Below, piece after piece: positions 1 to 9,151 of a stretch of DNA of 64,000 nucleotides (position 1 is its first letter; each line of letters opens with the position of its first letter). The notes below the pieces were generated by a model. That model saw nothing but the letters and a program-made list of their open reading frames with translations, had not been told where the DNA came from and did not search any database. The stretch comes from Muriicola soli. Its GTDB lineage: Bacteria; Bacteroidota; Bacteroidia; Flavobacteriales; Flavobacteriaceae. Where the stretch lies: assembly GCF_004139715.1 (NCBI RefSeq), contig NZ_CP035544.1, positions 2,917,501 through 2,981,500 on the forward strand, read 5' to 3'. The position numbers and the translations under genes were made by a program.

Positions 1-60
1 GGTCATTTTGGACAGGCAGGTATTGGTAAAGTTTCTAAAGTTCCGCAGTTCATTTCATAA
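1..60 (+). CDS. 3' end of an upstream gene (partial)
   Basis: An open frame runs from the window edge to a TAA at 58-60 and ends in residues GHFGQAGIGKVSKVPQFIS. It lies in the same direction as the polysaccharide genes that follow, so it may be the tail of another gene of that locus. Only 19 residues are visible and I do not recognise the family. Other frames are also open over part of this stretch. Confidence 0.3.
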   Translation, partial: GHFGQAGIGKVSKVPQFIS

Positions 61-91
61 CGACCAAACTTCTGAATGACTAAATTGCCAT

Positions 92-739
92 ATGTTGACA
101 TCCTATTCATATAACCAAACAAAACGATTCCTATTTGTAGTCGTGGTTTTTTTCAGTGCCTGCAGAGAGGGATATACACCCCCCTGGGACACTTTTAATT
201 CTAGTGTAAATGAGTGCAACAACATGTTGAACTATACGGAAGATTTTCAGGATGAAACCTGGTTTAGAGATGAAGCACAGGTTGTAAACAACATAACTGA
301 GGATCCTTTTGATAAGCCTACAGCAGATCTGTTAGACATTTCAGATAATCCAAAAGAATCGAGAATCTATCAATTTTTAGATTCGATCCCTGAAGGAGAA
401 TATATATTTTCTCTCTTTTTAAAAGCCCCTCCCGGAACTGAAGGAAAATATGCAATAGGGATGGAGTTTAATGGAGATAAACGACTTTGGAACAAATCAA
501 TTGTAAGCCTTAATGACTCAAGTTGGACAAGAGCTTCCGTAAGACTTAAAACCGAAGGAACGGGTAGATTAACGGTTTTTCCTGCATATGCTTTAATTAA
601 GGGGTCAACGATGGATAAAGTATACGCCTGGGGTGCACAACTCGAGCAAGTAAATAGTGATAAAAGTGCTGATTTATATTGCGGAAGAAATACCTTCAAA
701 GGCGGATCATCAAACGCCTATTTTTTTATTCAGGAATAA
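92..739 (+). CDS. hypothetical lipoprotein with a possible carbohydrate-binding-like domain
   Basis: 215 residues. After a short basic start (NQTKR) comes a hydrophobic stretch FLFVVVVFFSAC that ends like a lipobox, so export and lipidation at Cys24 is likely. The mature part resembles the all-beta modules that describe physical properties of a bound ligand (for example SLFLKAPPGTEGKYAIGMEF, then VYAWGAQLEQ near residues 180-190). That pattern is common in carbohydrate-binding-like modules of phage and polysaccharide proteins. It sits 31 bases before the heparinase-like gene and is probably co-transcribed with it. The family assignment is inference from pattern only; a function is not known. 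Confidence 0.6.
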   Translation: MLTSYSYNQTKRFLFVVVVFFSACREGYTPPWDTFNSSVNECNNMLNYTEDFQDETWFRDEAQVVNNITEDPFDKPTADLLDISDNPKESRIYQFLDSIPEGEYIFSLFLKAPPGTEGKYAIGMEFNGDKRLWNKSIVSLNDSSWTRASVRLKTEGTGRLTVFPAYALIKGSTMDKVYAWGAQLEQVNSDKSADLYCGRNTFKGGSSNAYFFIQE

Positions 740-770
740 AGATCCATAGGTCTTGCAGTATTAGTAACGA

Positions 771-2366
771 ATGGGAAGATTGCAAAACTTGAAAAGACTA
801 CTGATAACTGTTAGGTATCTGAAGCCTATTCAAATACGTTATCAATTCTATTACAGATTTCTCTATCCCATATTTTCTTATCTAAGAGCCGATCCTGAAT
901 ATTCTAAAGCAGCCTCCGCTTCATTGACATGGGAAGGAGGGTTGACTAATCCCAAGACTTTGATCGGAGATAGAGAATTTGAATTTCTAAATCAACCCTA
1001 CAGCTTTGAGAACGATATAGACTGGGAGATATCAGAATTTGGCAAACTGTGGACATATAATTTGAACTACTTTGATTTTCTCCATCAGGAAAGCCTCGAT
1101 CGGGCTGTTGGCCTAGATCTGATAGAGAACTACATGTCCTGGGATAAGCACAATACAGGGAACGAACCTTATCCTACTTCACTTAGAGGCATGAATTGGA
1201 TAAAATTTCTCACCAGGCATAGAATTTCTAACCTAGAAATAGATTCCTTTTTATTCAAGGATTATATAAGATTAAGCAGTAGGCTTGAGTACCATATTAT
1301 GGGCAATCACCTCCTCGAAAATGGGTTTTCCCTCTTATTTGCTGGACTTTACTTCAAGGATCAAAGGTTTTTAAAACTCGCCAATCAAATTCTGCAGGAT
1401 CAACTTCAGGAACAATTTCTCGGTGATGGCGCTCATTTTGAACGCTCACCGATGTACCACAGTATTTTACTACACCGAATATTGGATTGCATCAATTTCT
1501 TAAAACTCAACAATATCACTGAAGGGATTTATAGAAGATTATGCAATACGGCAACTAAGATGATTTCCTGGCTAGAGGCAATGTGTTATACTGATGGATC
1601 TTTGCCAATGGTTAATGATTCTATTCATAATCTCTCTTTTAAACCTCAGGAACTGTTGTCATTTGCTCGGAGTCTGAATATAAAGTGGGATGCTGTGAAT
1701 CTCAATGAATCGGGATATCGAAAAATGATAAATCCTCCTTTTGAACTCTTTGCTGATTTTGGCAACATAGGTCCCGACTACATTCCCGGACATGCTCATT
1801 CTGACACCTTCAACTTTGAAATCTATTTTGAAGGGAAACCGCTCATTGTCGATACAGGGACTTCCACCTACGAGCTTGGGGAAAGACGACTAACTGAACG
1901 CAGTACGATCTCACATAATACGGTATTGGTTGATGAAAAGGAACAATCAGACATGTGGGACAACTTCAGAGTGGGTCGCAGAGCAAAGATCATTCATTTA
2001 GACGAGAGCACTAAGAGAGTCAAAGGAGTACACAATGGGTATAGCTTTCTGAATATTTTACACTCACGACAAATACAACAGATATCTGATGGATTTGTAA
2101 TTGAAGATCAAATTGATGGAAGGAAAAATGATAATATTAAAGCAGAAGCATTTATTCATTTTCACCCTAGCGTCCAATCTATTCAGATTGTGGAAAATTA
2201 TATCAGATTAGACGAAAAGGGATTACAGATTTCATTTCTCGGTAATATTTCTAAACTTAGCGTAGAACCGTATAGTTATGCAATGGGGTACAATAAGAGG
2301 TCAGAGGCAAAATTGATTAGAATCGAATTTAAAAAACATTTAGTAACAAACATCACCAAAATTTGA
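771..2366 (+). CDS. heparinase II/III family protein (predicted polysaccharide lyase)
   Basis: 531 residues, the usual length for polysaccharide-cluster members of this family. An alpha-toroid N-terminal half carries the W-x-YNLNY motif (residues 94-100), EPYPTSLRGMNW (132-143), GNHLLENGFSL (178-188) and DGAHFERSPMYH (219-230). The C-terminal beta-sandwich half has GHAHSDTFNF (340-349), DTGTSTYE (361-368) and RSTISHNTV (377-385), which are hallmarks of the Hepar_II_III_C domain with its metal-binding His. No signal peptide is evident. Family members cleave uronate-containing polysaccharides by beta-elimination. Position inside an EPS locus with Ugd and a UDP-glucuronate decarboxylase suggests that it trims or edits a uronic-acid-containing polymer; that role is inference. 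Confidence 0.85.
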   Translation: MGRLQNLKRLLITVRYLKPIQIRYQFYYRFLYPIFSYLRADPEYSKAASASLTWEGGLTNPKTLIGDREFEFLNQPYSFENDIDWEISEFGKLWTYNLNYFDFLHQESLDRAVGLDLIENYMSWDKHNTGNEPYPTSLRGMNWIKFLTRHRISNLEIDSFLFKDYIRLSSRLEYHIMGNHLLENGFSLLFAGLYFKDQRFLKLANQILQDQLQEQFLGDGAHFERSPMYHSILLHRILDCINFLKLNNITEGIYRRLCNTATKMISWLEAMCYTDGSLPMVNDSIHNLSFKPQELLSFARSLNIKWDAVNLNESGYRKMINPPFELFADFGNIGPDYIPGHAHSDTFNFEIYFEGKPLIVDTGTSTYELGERRLTERSTISHNTVLVDEKEQSDMWDNFRVGRRAKIIHLDESTKRVKGVHNGYSFLNILHSRQIQQISDGFVIEDQIDGRKNDNIKAEAFIHFHPSVQSIQIVENYIRLDEKGLQISFLGNISKLSVEPYSYAMGYNKRSEAKLIRIEFKKHLVTNITKI

Positions 2367-2432
2367 TTCGATCCAGAAGATGAATGCATATCTTCAACGG
2401 GTCCGTATAAAATACTCAAGTATCCAATCAAC

Positions 2433-3640
2433 ATGAAAGTATTATTTCTGAGCTATTACTATAAACCAGATATCACAGCCGCAGCATTTAGGAGTAGTGA
2501 CTTTGTCAATTATTTGAGTAAGGCAGGTACAGATATCAGAGTGATTACAACCTACCCTCACAAATCAGAGAACGTTCAGTTAGAGGAAGTAAAAGACAAT
2601 ATTACTTTAGAAAGAATCGCGCTAAGACCTGTTAAGGGAAGAGGGTTTAAAAATTTTTTAATTCACTATTTATCTTTTATACCGAAGAGCATTTCACAGA
2701 GTATAAAGTGGTCTTCAAAGGGATGGAAACCAGACATTATTTATATTTCTTCACCGCCCATCTTTATTGGTATTACCGGAATTATTCTGAAATATTATTT
2801 AAGACGCCATTTGGTCTTGGAAGTCCGTGACATTTGGCCAGATAGCGCTGTAGCTGCAGGACAGCTTAAAAAAGGCGGATTGGCTTATAAACTTGCGTCT
2901 TTATTTGAAAGATTCTTGTATCGTCGTAGTAATGGAATGGTCTGTGTGAGTTCACCAATGAGGGATTACATCAAACAGTACTATAACAAATCAATTTGCG
3001 TAGCTTATAATGGCCCCAAAAAGAAACAATTACAGGAACAAAAGCAATCCCAACCCCCGGGGATAGCAGAGAGATAAGAATGGCGTATGCCGGCAATTTA
3101 GGCCTGGTACAGGGAATGGAAGTACTAATTGAGGCCTTTAGCAAAGTGAAGAAATCAAATCTTTCACATCAATGGCATCTGGATATTTATGGAACCGGTG
3201 CCTTGGAAGTTGAGCTAAAAAGTCAGGCAGAGAAGCTTGGTTTAGAGGAATGGGTCCATTTTCACGGAGCGCTGCCTAAAGAAGTTCTTTCTATTCACCT
3301 GAGTAAGGTAGATGTATTATATTTAGGGCTAATTAGCTCCGAAGCTTTAGATAAGACTATACCTTCAAAGCTTTTTGACTATTTGATTTTTGGGAAACCA
3401 ATCCTTGCGGCCATAACAGGAGAGGGGAAAGATATATTAGAAAAGAATAAGGCTAACCTGGTTTTGAGTTCCTGTGATTCGGAAGTAATTTCGTTCGGGA
3501 TAAGAGAATTAGATAAAAGTCTAAAACAGAGATCTTTATTGGCTTCTGATAATATTGACCTACTGCGTGGAAACTACACTAGGGAAGTTAATTGTCAAAA
3601 GATACTCCTGTATTTACAAGAGGTAATAAAGAAAAAGTGA
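2433..3640 (+). pseudogene. glycosyltransferase family 4 (WbuB-like), interrupted by a -1 frameshift
   Basis: The gene is split into 2433-3077 (N-terminal GT4 acceptor domain with VRDIWPDS at residues 131-138) and a piece readable to 3640 (GT1-type donor domain with AYAGNLGLVQGME). The break lies in the run CCCC-AAAAA at 3014-3022. One extra A restores NGPKKETITGTK and a 402-residue protein, the normal length for WbuB-like L-fucosamine/hexosamine transferases. The second reading frame is open upstream of the ATG at 3080, back to the break, which shows that the two parts are one gene. It lies between the heparinase-like gene and the priming transferase and probably adds a sugar to the lipid-linked repeat unit. 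It is either a sequencing deletion or a real mutation. Confidence 0.85.
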
Positions 3641-3725
3641 ATTAAAATACAGCAAGTCTGTTAAATGTTGCCCGTCTTCGGATTTGTGGCAAAACCAGCT
3701 CTCAGAGCTCCAAATAAGGAAAGGA

Positions 3726-5090
3726 ATGTCCAAACCCTCGGTACTAAATTCTATTGAGCGGAAATTTATTCTGCTCATCGGGGATTTAATAATGATCATC
3801 GCATCTTTAAATCTTTTGGTGAATCATGCGATTGACGAAAAATACTCTTTTGTTTGGGTAAAGATTCAAATCAGCGTAATAGGATTACTTCTGTTTCTAT
3901 TCCTTGCTTATATACTGGATTTCTACAATCTGGAGAAATTGGTTCGAAGAAGGGCAGCGATCTCACAGGGAATTTATATTTCTTTGATTTTCATTTTTAT
4001 TCTATTGCTGATTTGTATCATTTTGTACGATATTAGCTTCTGGAGAATCCCTCTTCTTTCCTTTCTATTACTTACACCCATTCAAGTAGCACTCTGGAGG
4101 TTGCTCTACAGTAACCTTTTCAAAATTATTCCTTTTACAAAAAATGTATTACTGCTCTATGATTCCTATGATCTAAACTTAAAAGAGATCATTGAAAAAA
4201 TAAATGGTTACGAGACCAATACTTTTTATAAAGTTAAACTCACCTACCATATTGATCAAACTGCCCTTTCGGATCGAAAAAGCTTTGCAGCAGCCATGCA
4301 GAAAGTAGATACCTGGATTATCAACACACAGAGTTATGACAATATTCCGTCCTATTTGCAAAAGGTTGTACTGAAGTCAATTATGGAAGGTAAGGAAGTA
4401 ATTTCATATACTTCATTTTACGAGAATACGTATGAAGCATTGCCTATTAATTCGCATAATGACAGCTTTTACGAAATACTGCAACTTCGGAATAAGAAAA
4501 TCCGATATCTCCAGTCACTATTTAGTTTTACCATCAATTTTGGCCTGTCTCTTTTTGTTGGGATCATTTTTGTTCTATGCATTCCATTTGTATTTGTGTT
4601 CAATTTCTTTTTTAACAGAGGGCCTTTATTCTATACACAAAAACGCGTAGGACAACACGGTAAGGAATTTAAGATCTATAAATTCAGATCCATGGTAGTT
4701 GATGCAGAGAAACTCGGAGCTAAGATGGCGACAAAGAATGACAGCAGAATCACACCTTTTGGTAAAATTTTACGCCTATTTAGAATTGATGAACTTCCAC
4801 AGATCATTTCTGTGATAAAGGGAGATATGAGGTTCATAGGACCTAGACCGGAAAGGAAGGTCTTTGTCAGGGAACTGGTAAGAATGATCCCCTATTATAA
4901 CATAAGGCATCTGATCAAACCCGGAATTACCGGATGGGCCCAAGTGAAATATAAATATGGTGAAAATCTCGAGGACTCCACCAGAAAATTGGAATACGAT
5001 CTGTATTATATAAAGAACAGATCAATAATGTTGGATTTGCGAATCATTTTCAAAACCTTTACCACGGTCATTTTTTCTCGAGGGGTATAA
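3726..5090 (+). CDS. exopolysaccharide polyprenyl-phosphate sugar-1-phosphate transferase
   Basis: Polyisoprenyl-phosphate hexose-1-phosphate transferase of the WbaP/WcaJ type, which starts repeat-unit synthesis on undecaprenyl phosphate in the inner membrane. About four transmembrane segments occupy the first 130 residues, followed by a Rossmann-like middle part, another membrane helix, and the Bac_transf catalytic domain with KRVGQHGKEFKIYKFRSM, DELPQIISVIKGDMRFIGPRPE (read as two blocks) and PGITGWAQVKYKYG. I chose the ATG at 3726 (454 residues, MSKPSVLNS) because an AAGGAAAGG purine run lies just upstream; a GTG at 3684 would add 14 unlikely residues. It belongs to the EPS locus and is followed by ugd after 128 bases. 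Confidence 0.9.
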   Translation: MSKPSVLNSIERKFILLIGDLIMIIASLNLLVNHAIDEKYSFVWVKIQISVIGLLLFLFLAYILDFYNLEKLVRRRAAISQGIYISLIFIFILLLICIILYDISFWRIPLLSFLLLTPIQVALWRLLYSNLFKIIPFTKNVLLLYDSYDLNLKEIIEKINGYETNTFYKVKLTYHIDQTALSDRKSFAAAMQKVDTWIINTQSYDNIPSYLQKVVLKSIMEGKEVISYTSFYENTYEALPINSHNDSFYEILQLRNKKIRYLQSLFSFTINFGLSLFVGIIFVLCIPFVFVFNFFFNRGPLFYTQKRVGQHGKEFKIYKFRSMVVDAEKLGAKMATKNDSRITPFGKILRLFRIDELPQIISVIKGDMRFIGPRPERKVFVRELVRMIPYYNIRHLIKPGITGWAQVKYKYGENLEDSTRKLEYDLYYIKNRSIMLDLRIIFKTFTTVIFSRGV

Positions 5091-5218
5091 ATGGAAATTG
5101 TACTGTACAATTGGATCTTCAATCATGACGAATATTACAACAGGAAAGAATTTATTCTTCCTACTTTTGTGCCCAGAAAGGTTCATTTTTCCGAACTTGA
5201 TAAATTGAATTCCGATAT

Positions 5219-6532
5219 ATGAAAATAGCTGTTATAGGAACTGGCTACGTAGGTTTGGTTACCGGAACCTGTCTGGCAGAAACCGGCAATGAAGTTGTCT
5301 GTGTTGATATTGATGAAAGTAAAGTTAAAAGAATGCAGGGGGGTGAGGTGCCTATTTACGAACCCCACTTAGATGTTATTTTTGAACGTAACATAAATGC
5401 AGGAAGGCTCTCTTTCACCACTTCCTTAAAAGAAGGACTCAATCATGGAGACATAATATTTCTTGCCTTACCCACCCCTGAAGATGAAGATGGCTCGGCT
5501 GATCTGAAATACGTTTTGGGAGTTGCTGAAGATATTGGAAAATTAATTTCTGAGTATAAAGTTATCGTAGATAAAAGTACGGTTCCGGTTGGGACCTCAG
5601 ACAAGGTACGGGAATCTATAGCTAAAAATGCTAAATGTGAGTTTGATGTAGTTTCTAATCCTGAATTCCTCAGGGAAGGATTTGCCGTCGATGATTTTTT
5701 AAAGCCGGAACGAATTGTAGTAGGCGCTAGTTCTGAAAGGGCGATAAACCTGATGCAAAAACTCTACAAGCCCTTTGTCAGGTCTGGAAACCCGGTTATT
5801 ATCATGGATGAAAGATCGGCAGAACTCACGAAATACGCAGCTAATTCCTTTCTGGCAACTAAAATTACTTTTATGAACGAAATTGCCAACTTCTGTGAAA
5901 AAGTAGGTGCTGATGTTGATAAGGTGAGAATAGGCATGGGAACAGATTCCAGAATTGGTAAGCGATTTCTTTTCCCGGGGATTGGATATGGGGGATCTTG
6001 TTTTCCTAAAGACGTAAAGGCGCTCCACAAATCAGGAAAAGATGCCCAATATGATTTTAAAATATTAGAGTCGGTCATTCAGGTAAATCACAGTCAAAAA
6101 ACAATTTTAGTCCCAAAAATCTTCAGTCATCTTGGAAAGGACTTAAGAAATAAGAAAGTAGCGATCTGGGGCCTTGCGTTTAAACCGGAAACTGACGATA
6201 TCAGAGAAGCCCCCTCTCTCTATATCATCGAGGAATTACTAAAAGCGGGGGCAAGTGTTGCGGCTTTTGATCCGGAAGCTATGGACAATGTCAAATCTAG
6301 ACTGGGCGATTCAATTTCATTTGCCAAAAGCATGTACGAAGCTTTGGAAGGGGCAAATGCGCTGGTCATTTGTACAGAATGGGGAGTATTCCGAAATCCA
6401 AACTTTAACAAGGTTAAAGAGCACATGGATCAAAAGGTGATATTCGATGGCAGAAATTTATACGATATAACTGAAATGAGATCTGAAGGATTTTCCTATT
6501 ATTCAATTGGACGGGAAGATGTAATAATGTAA
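5219..6532 (+). CDS. ugd: UDP-glucose 6-dehydrogenase
   Basis: Oxidises UDP-glucose to UDP-glucuronate with two NAD+. The protein has 437 residues, family-typical. The N-terminal NAD-binding loop GTGYVG is at residues 7-12, SNPEFLREG at 146-154, and the catalytic Cys261 lies in YGGSCFPKD. The C-terminal UDP-binding domain contains [16 protein letters not shown]. The next gene decarboxylates UDP-glucuronate, so the pair would make UDP-xylose for the polysaccharide built by this locus. Confidence 0.95.
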   Translation: MKIAVIGTGYVGLVTGTCLAETGNEVVCVDIDESKVKRMQGGEVPIYEPHLDVIFERNINAGRLSFTTSLKEGLNHGDIIFLALPTPEDEDGSADLKYVLGVAEDIGKLISEYKVIVDKSTVPVGTSDKVRESIAKNAKCEFDVVSNPEFLREGFAVDDFLKPERIVVGASSERAINLMQKLYKPFVRSGNPVIIMDERSAELTKYAANSFLATKITFMNEIANFCEKVGADVDKVRIGMGTDSRIGKRFLFPGIGYGGSCFPKDVKALHKSGKDAQYDFKILESVIQVNHSQKTILVPKIFSHLGKDLRNKKVAIWGLAFKPETDDIREAPSLYIIEELLKAGASVAAFDPEAMDNVKSRLGDSISFAKSMYEALEGANALVICTEWGVFRNPNFNKVKEHMDQKVIFDGRNLYDITEMRSEGFSYYSIGREDVIM

Positions 6533-6546
6533 ATATTCAAAGAATT

Positions 6547-7532
6547 GTGAAAAGAGTATTAATCACAGGAGGTGCAGGGTTTTTGGGGTCTCATTTGTGC
6601 GACCGTTTTATAAAAGAGGGGTTTTATGTTATTGCAATGGACAATCTCATAACAGGAGACCTTAGAAATATCGAACATTTATTTAAACTCAAGAATTTTG
6701 AGTTTTATCACCACGATGTAACAAAATTTGTTCATGTTGCCGGCAAGCTTGATTATATTCTCCACTTCGCATCACCTGCAAGCCCGATCGATTATTTAAA
6801 GATTCCTATTCAGACCTTAAAAGTAGGTGCCTTGGGGACACATAATCTGCTTGGTCTGGCAAAAGAAAAGAATGCCCGGATTATGATAGCCTCAACTTCC
6901 GAAGTATACGGAGATCCTCTGGTACATCCTCAAACTGAAGAGTACTACGGGAATGTCAATACTATAGGTCCCCGGGGAGTATATGATGAGGCAAAGCGTT
7001 TTCAGGAATCTATTACTATGGCCTATCACAGGTTTCACGGCCTCGATACCAGGATAGTTCGAATTTTCAATACTTATGGACCGCGAATGCGACTAAACGA
7101 CGGCCGGGTTATTCCAGCTTTTATGGGGCAGGCGCTCAGGGGGAGGATCTTACCGTTTTTGGAGATGGTTCACAAACGCGTTCTTTTTGCTATGTCGACG
7201 ATGAAATCGAAGGGATCTACCGTTTATTGATGAGTGATTATCACTTACCCGTAAATATTGGAAATCCGAATGAAATTACGATCAAAGAGTTTGCCGAAGA
7301 GATCATAAAATTGACCGGTACAAATCAAAAAATTGTGTATAAAGAACTGCCTAAGGATGACCCTATGCAGAGGCAACCCGATATTTCAAAAGCCAAGGAG
7401 ATTTTCGGATGGGAACCTAAGGTTACAAGGCAGGAAGGGATGCGAAAAACATACGAGTTTTTTAAATCGCTTTCAAAAGCGGACTTGCAAAAAACCGAAC
7501 ACAGGGATTTTAGCAGCCACAACAGGAAATAA
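6547..7532 (+). pseudogene. uxs: UDP-glucuronate decarboxylase (UDP-xylose synthase), interrupted by a -1 frameshift
   Basis: Short-chain dehydrogenase/reductase that converts UDP-glucuronate to UDP-xylose. It uses a GTG start. The NAD loop GGAGFLGS is at residues 8-15, STSEVYGDP at 116-124, and the catalytic Tyr146-x3-Lys150 lies in VYDEAK. At 7139-7143 a run of five G breaks the frame. Six G would give [19 protein letters not shown], the conserved family sequence, and join smoothly with the part from 7227 ([13 protein letters not shown]) for a 328-residue protein. As written, the protein ends at 7230 with 20-odd aberrant residues. Homopolymer position and perfect restoration suggest a sequencing deletion. 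The pathway assignment rests on similarity to Uxs enzymes and on the adjacent ugd. Confidence 0.88.
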
Positions 7533-7623
7533 CACCAGGTTTGCGAATAAGCTAATTATTTACCCTGCTATTTTAGACACAAAAATCCCTACAACATCAT
7601 AAAATAGCACAAAACCAGATGAA

Positions 7624-8895
7624 ATGAATATTCTAATACTGGGCTCCGGAGGCAGAGAACACACTCTGGCCTGGAAATTAAAACAAAGCCCTAAACTTTC
7701 TCAATTATTTGTAGCCCCGGGTAATGCCGGCACCTCCCAAATAGCTACAAACCTTCCCATAAACATCAACGATTTTACGGCTGTTAAAACTGCTGTTTCT
7801 TCTCATAAAATTGATTTAGTTGTTGTGGGGCCTGAAGATCCTCTGGTCAATGGGATACACGACTTTTTCCGCTCAGATGATGATCTGAAACACATTCCGG
7901 TTATAGGGCCCGAGAAGAAGGCTGCAACTCTTGAAGGCAGTAAGGAATTTGCGAAAGAGTTTATGATGCGGCACAAGATCCCTACAGCTTCTTACCAAAG
8001 TTTTACTGCGGAAATGCTTCAGGAGGGGTTTAATTTTCTTGGGACCCTGAAGCCGCCTTATGTTTTGAAAGCCGATGGTCTTGCAGCCGGTAAGGGCGTT
8101 GTTATTCTAAATGATTTGGATGAGGCAAGAGCCGAATTATCCCGTATGCTGTTGGATTCAAAATTTGGGGAAGCAAGCACCACTGTGGTGATCGAAGAAT
8201 TCCTTTCCGGACTTGAATTGAGCTGTTTTGTTCTTACCGATGGAGAGAACTACAAGATTTTGCCAACCGCAAAGGATTACAAAAGGATAGGAGAGGGCGA
8301 TACCGGCCTTAACACCGGAGGGATGGGAGCAATTTCCCCAGTGCCTTTTGCCGAAGATTCGTTTATGGAAAAGGTAAAAGAAAGGATCATTATACCGACG
8401 ATCAAAGGCCTCTATAAAGACAAAATACGGTATAAAGGTTTTATTTTTATCGGACTTATTAAAGTGGGGGAAGATCCTTTCGTCATAGAATACAACGTGC
8501 GTCTGGGTGATCCCGAAACTGAGGTCATTCTTCCGAGAATCAAAAACGACCTGCTTGAGGTCTTTGAGGCTGTAGGAAGCGGGAAATTGGATGCCATTGA
8601 CCTCCAAATTGACAAGCGCACTGCAGTGACTGTTATGACGGTCTCAGGAGGTTATCCCGGCGCCTATACCAAAGGAGAAGAGATTCATGGCCTTCAAAAT
8701 ATTGAAGACTCAATTATTTTTCACGCTGGCACAAGCTTATCAAATGGGAAGGTCGTTACAAACGGAGGACGTGTACTGGCAATAACCTCGTTTGGGAAAG
8801 ACTTCAAATCAGCTCTTGCAACATCTTACAAAAATGTTCAAAAAATCGATTTTGAAGGAATGTACTACCGTAAAGATCTGGGCTTTGATCTATAG
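7624..8895 (+). CDS. purD: phosphoribosylamine-glycine ligase (GAR synthetase)
   Basis: Second step of purine synthesis: joins glycine to phosphoribosylamine using ATP. At 423 residues it has the family length. The N-terminal domain has GSGGREHTLAWKL (residues 7-19), and the ATP-grasp domain has PYVLKADGLAAGKGV and EEFLSGLELS, followed by YNVRLGDPETEV with the metal-binding residues. Start is the ATG at 7624. Its stop codon overlaps by six bases the end of the convergent DUF6341 gene, so no terminator fits between them. Confidence 0.96.
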   Translation: MNILILGSGGREHTLAWKLKQSPKLSQLFVAPGNAGTSQIATNLPININDFTAVKTAVSSHKIDLVVVGPEDPLVNGIHDFFRSDDDLKHIPVIGPEKKAATLEGSKEFAKEFMMRHKIPTASYQSFTAEMLQEGFNFLGTLKPPYVLKADGLAAGKGVVILNDLDEARAELSRMLLDSKFGEASTTVVIEEFLSGLELSCFVLTDGENYKILPTAKDYKRIGEGDTGLNTGGMGAISPVPFAEDSFMEKVKERIIIPTIKGLYKDKIRYKGFIFIGLIKVGEDPFVIEYNVRLGDPETEVILPRIKNDLLEVFEAVGSGKLDAIDLQIDKRTAVTVMTVSGGYPGAYTKGEEIHGLQNIEDSIIFHAGTSLSNGKVVTNGGRVLAITSFGKDFKSALATSYKNVQKIDFEGMYYRKDLGFDL

Positions 8896-9111
8896 GTAAG
8901 AATGAGATGTGATAGATTTATCCTCTTCCTGATTGTCATTGAATTTCTTCAATTGCAAAAGCCAGTAAACCATCGCAACTGTACCAATGATCATAAAAAG
9001 CCAATTGATGGTATTTGACGTCCACCAATTTTCCATATAGCGGAGGGCATCATAGGGCCAAAATAAATAGTTCACGAATAAATCTTCTATGCCGTAAAAA
9101 AATGAGCTCAT
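8890..9111 (-). CDS. DUF6341 family small membrane protein
   Basis: 73 residues with the start at the ATG at 9111 (MSSFFYGIEDLFVNYLFWP). One clear membrane helix (WLFMIIGTVAMVYWLLQL) is followed by a charged tail, NDNQEEDKS. The pattern matches the flavobacterial DUF6341 family, whose function is unknown. I prefer this start over an upstream one because a TATTTTTG promoter-like box lies at 9132-9139. It is divergent from the DUF6427 membrane protein, a neighbour it often has in this family of bacteria (general recollection, not checked here). Confidence 0.8.
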   Translation of the reverse strand: MSSFFYGIEDLFVNYLFWPYDALRYMENWWTSNTINWLFMIIGTVAMVYWLLQLKKFNDNQEEDKSITSHSYL

Positions 9112-9131
9112 CTTGGTTATATTTACGAGGA

Positions 9132-9139
9132 CAAAAATA
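9132..9139 (-). promoter_or_regulatory. predicted -7 box (TATTTTTG) of the DUF6341 gene
   Basis: On the minus strand the sequence TATTTTTG fits the Bacteroidota -7 consensus TAnnTTTG and lies 20 bases before the ATG at 9111. I see no good -33 TTG at the right distance, so support is moderate. Confidence 0.4.
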
Positions 9140-9151
9140 TAAAATCCGGGG

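Noticed and set aside
8158-8607. 149-codon frame opposite purD
   Set aside because: It lies wholly inside purD, with no family motif or start context.
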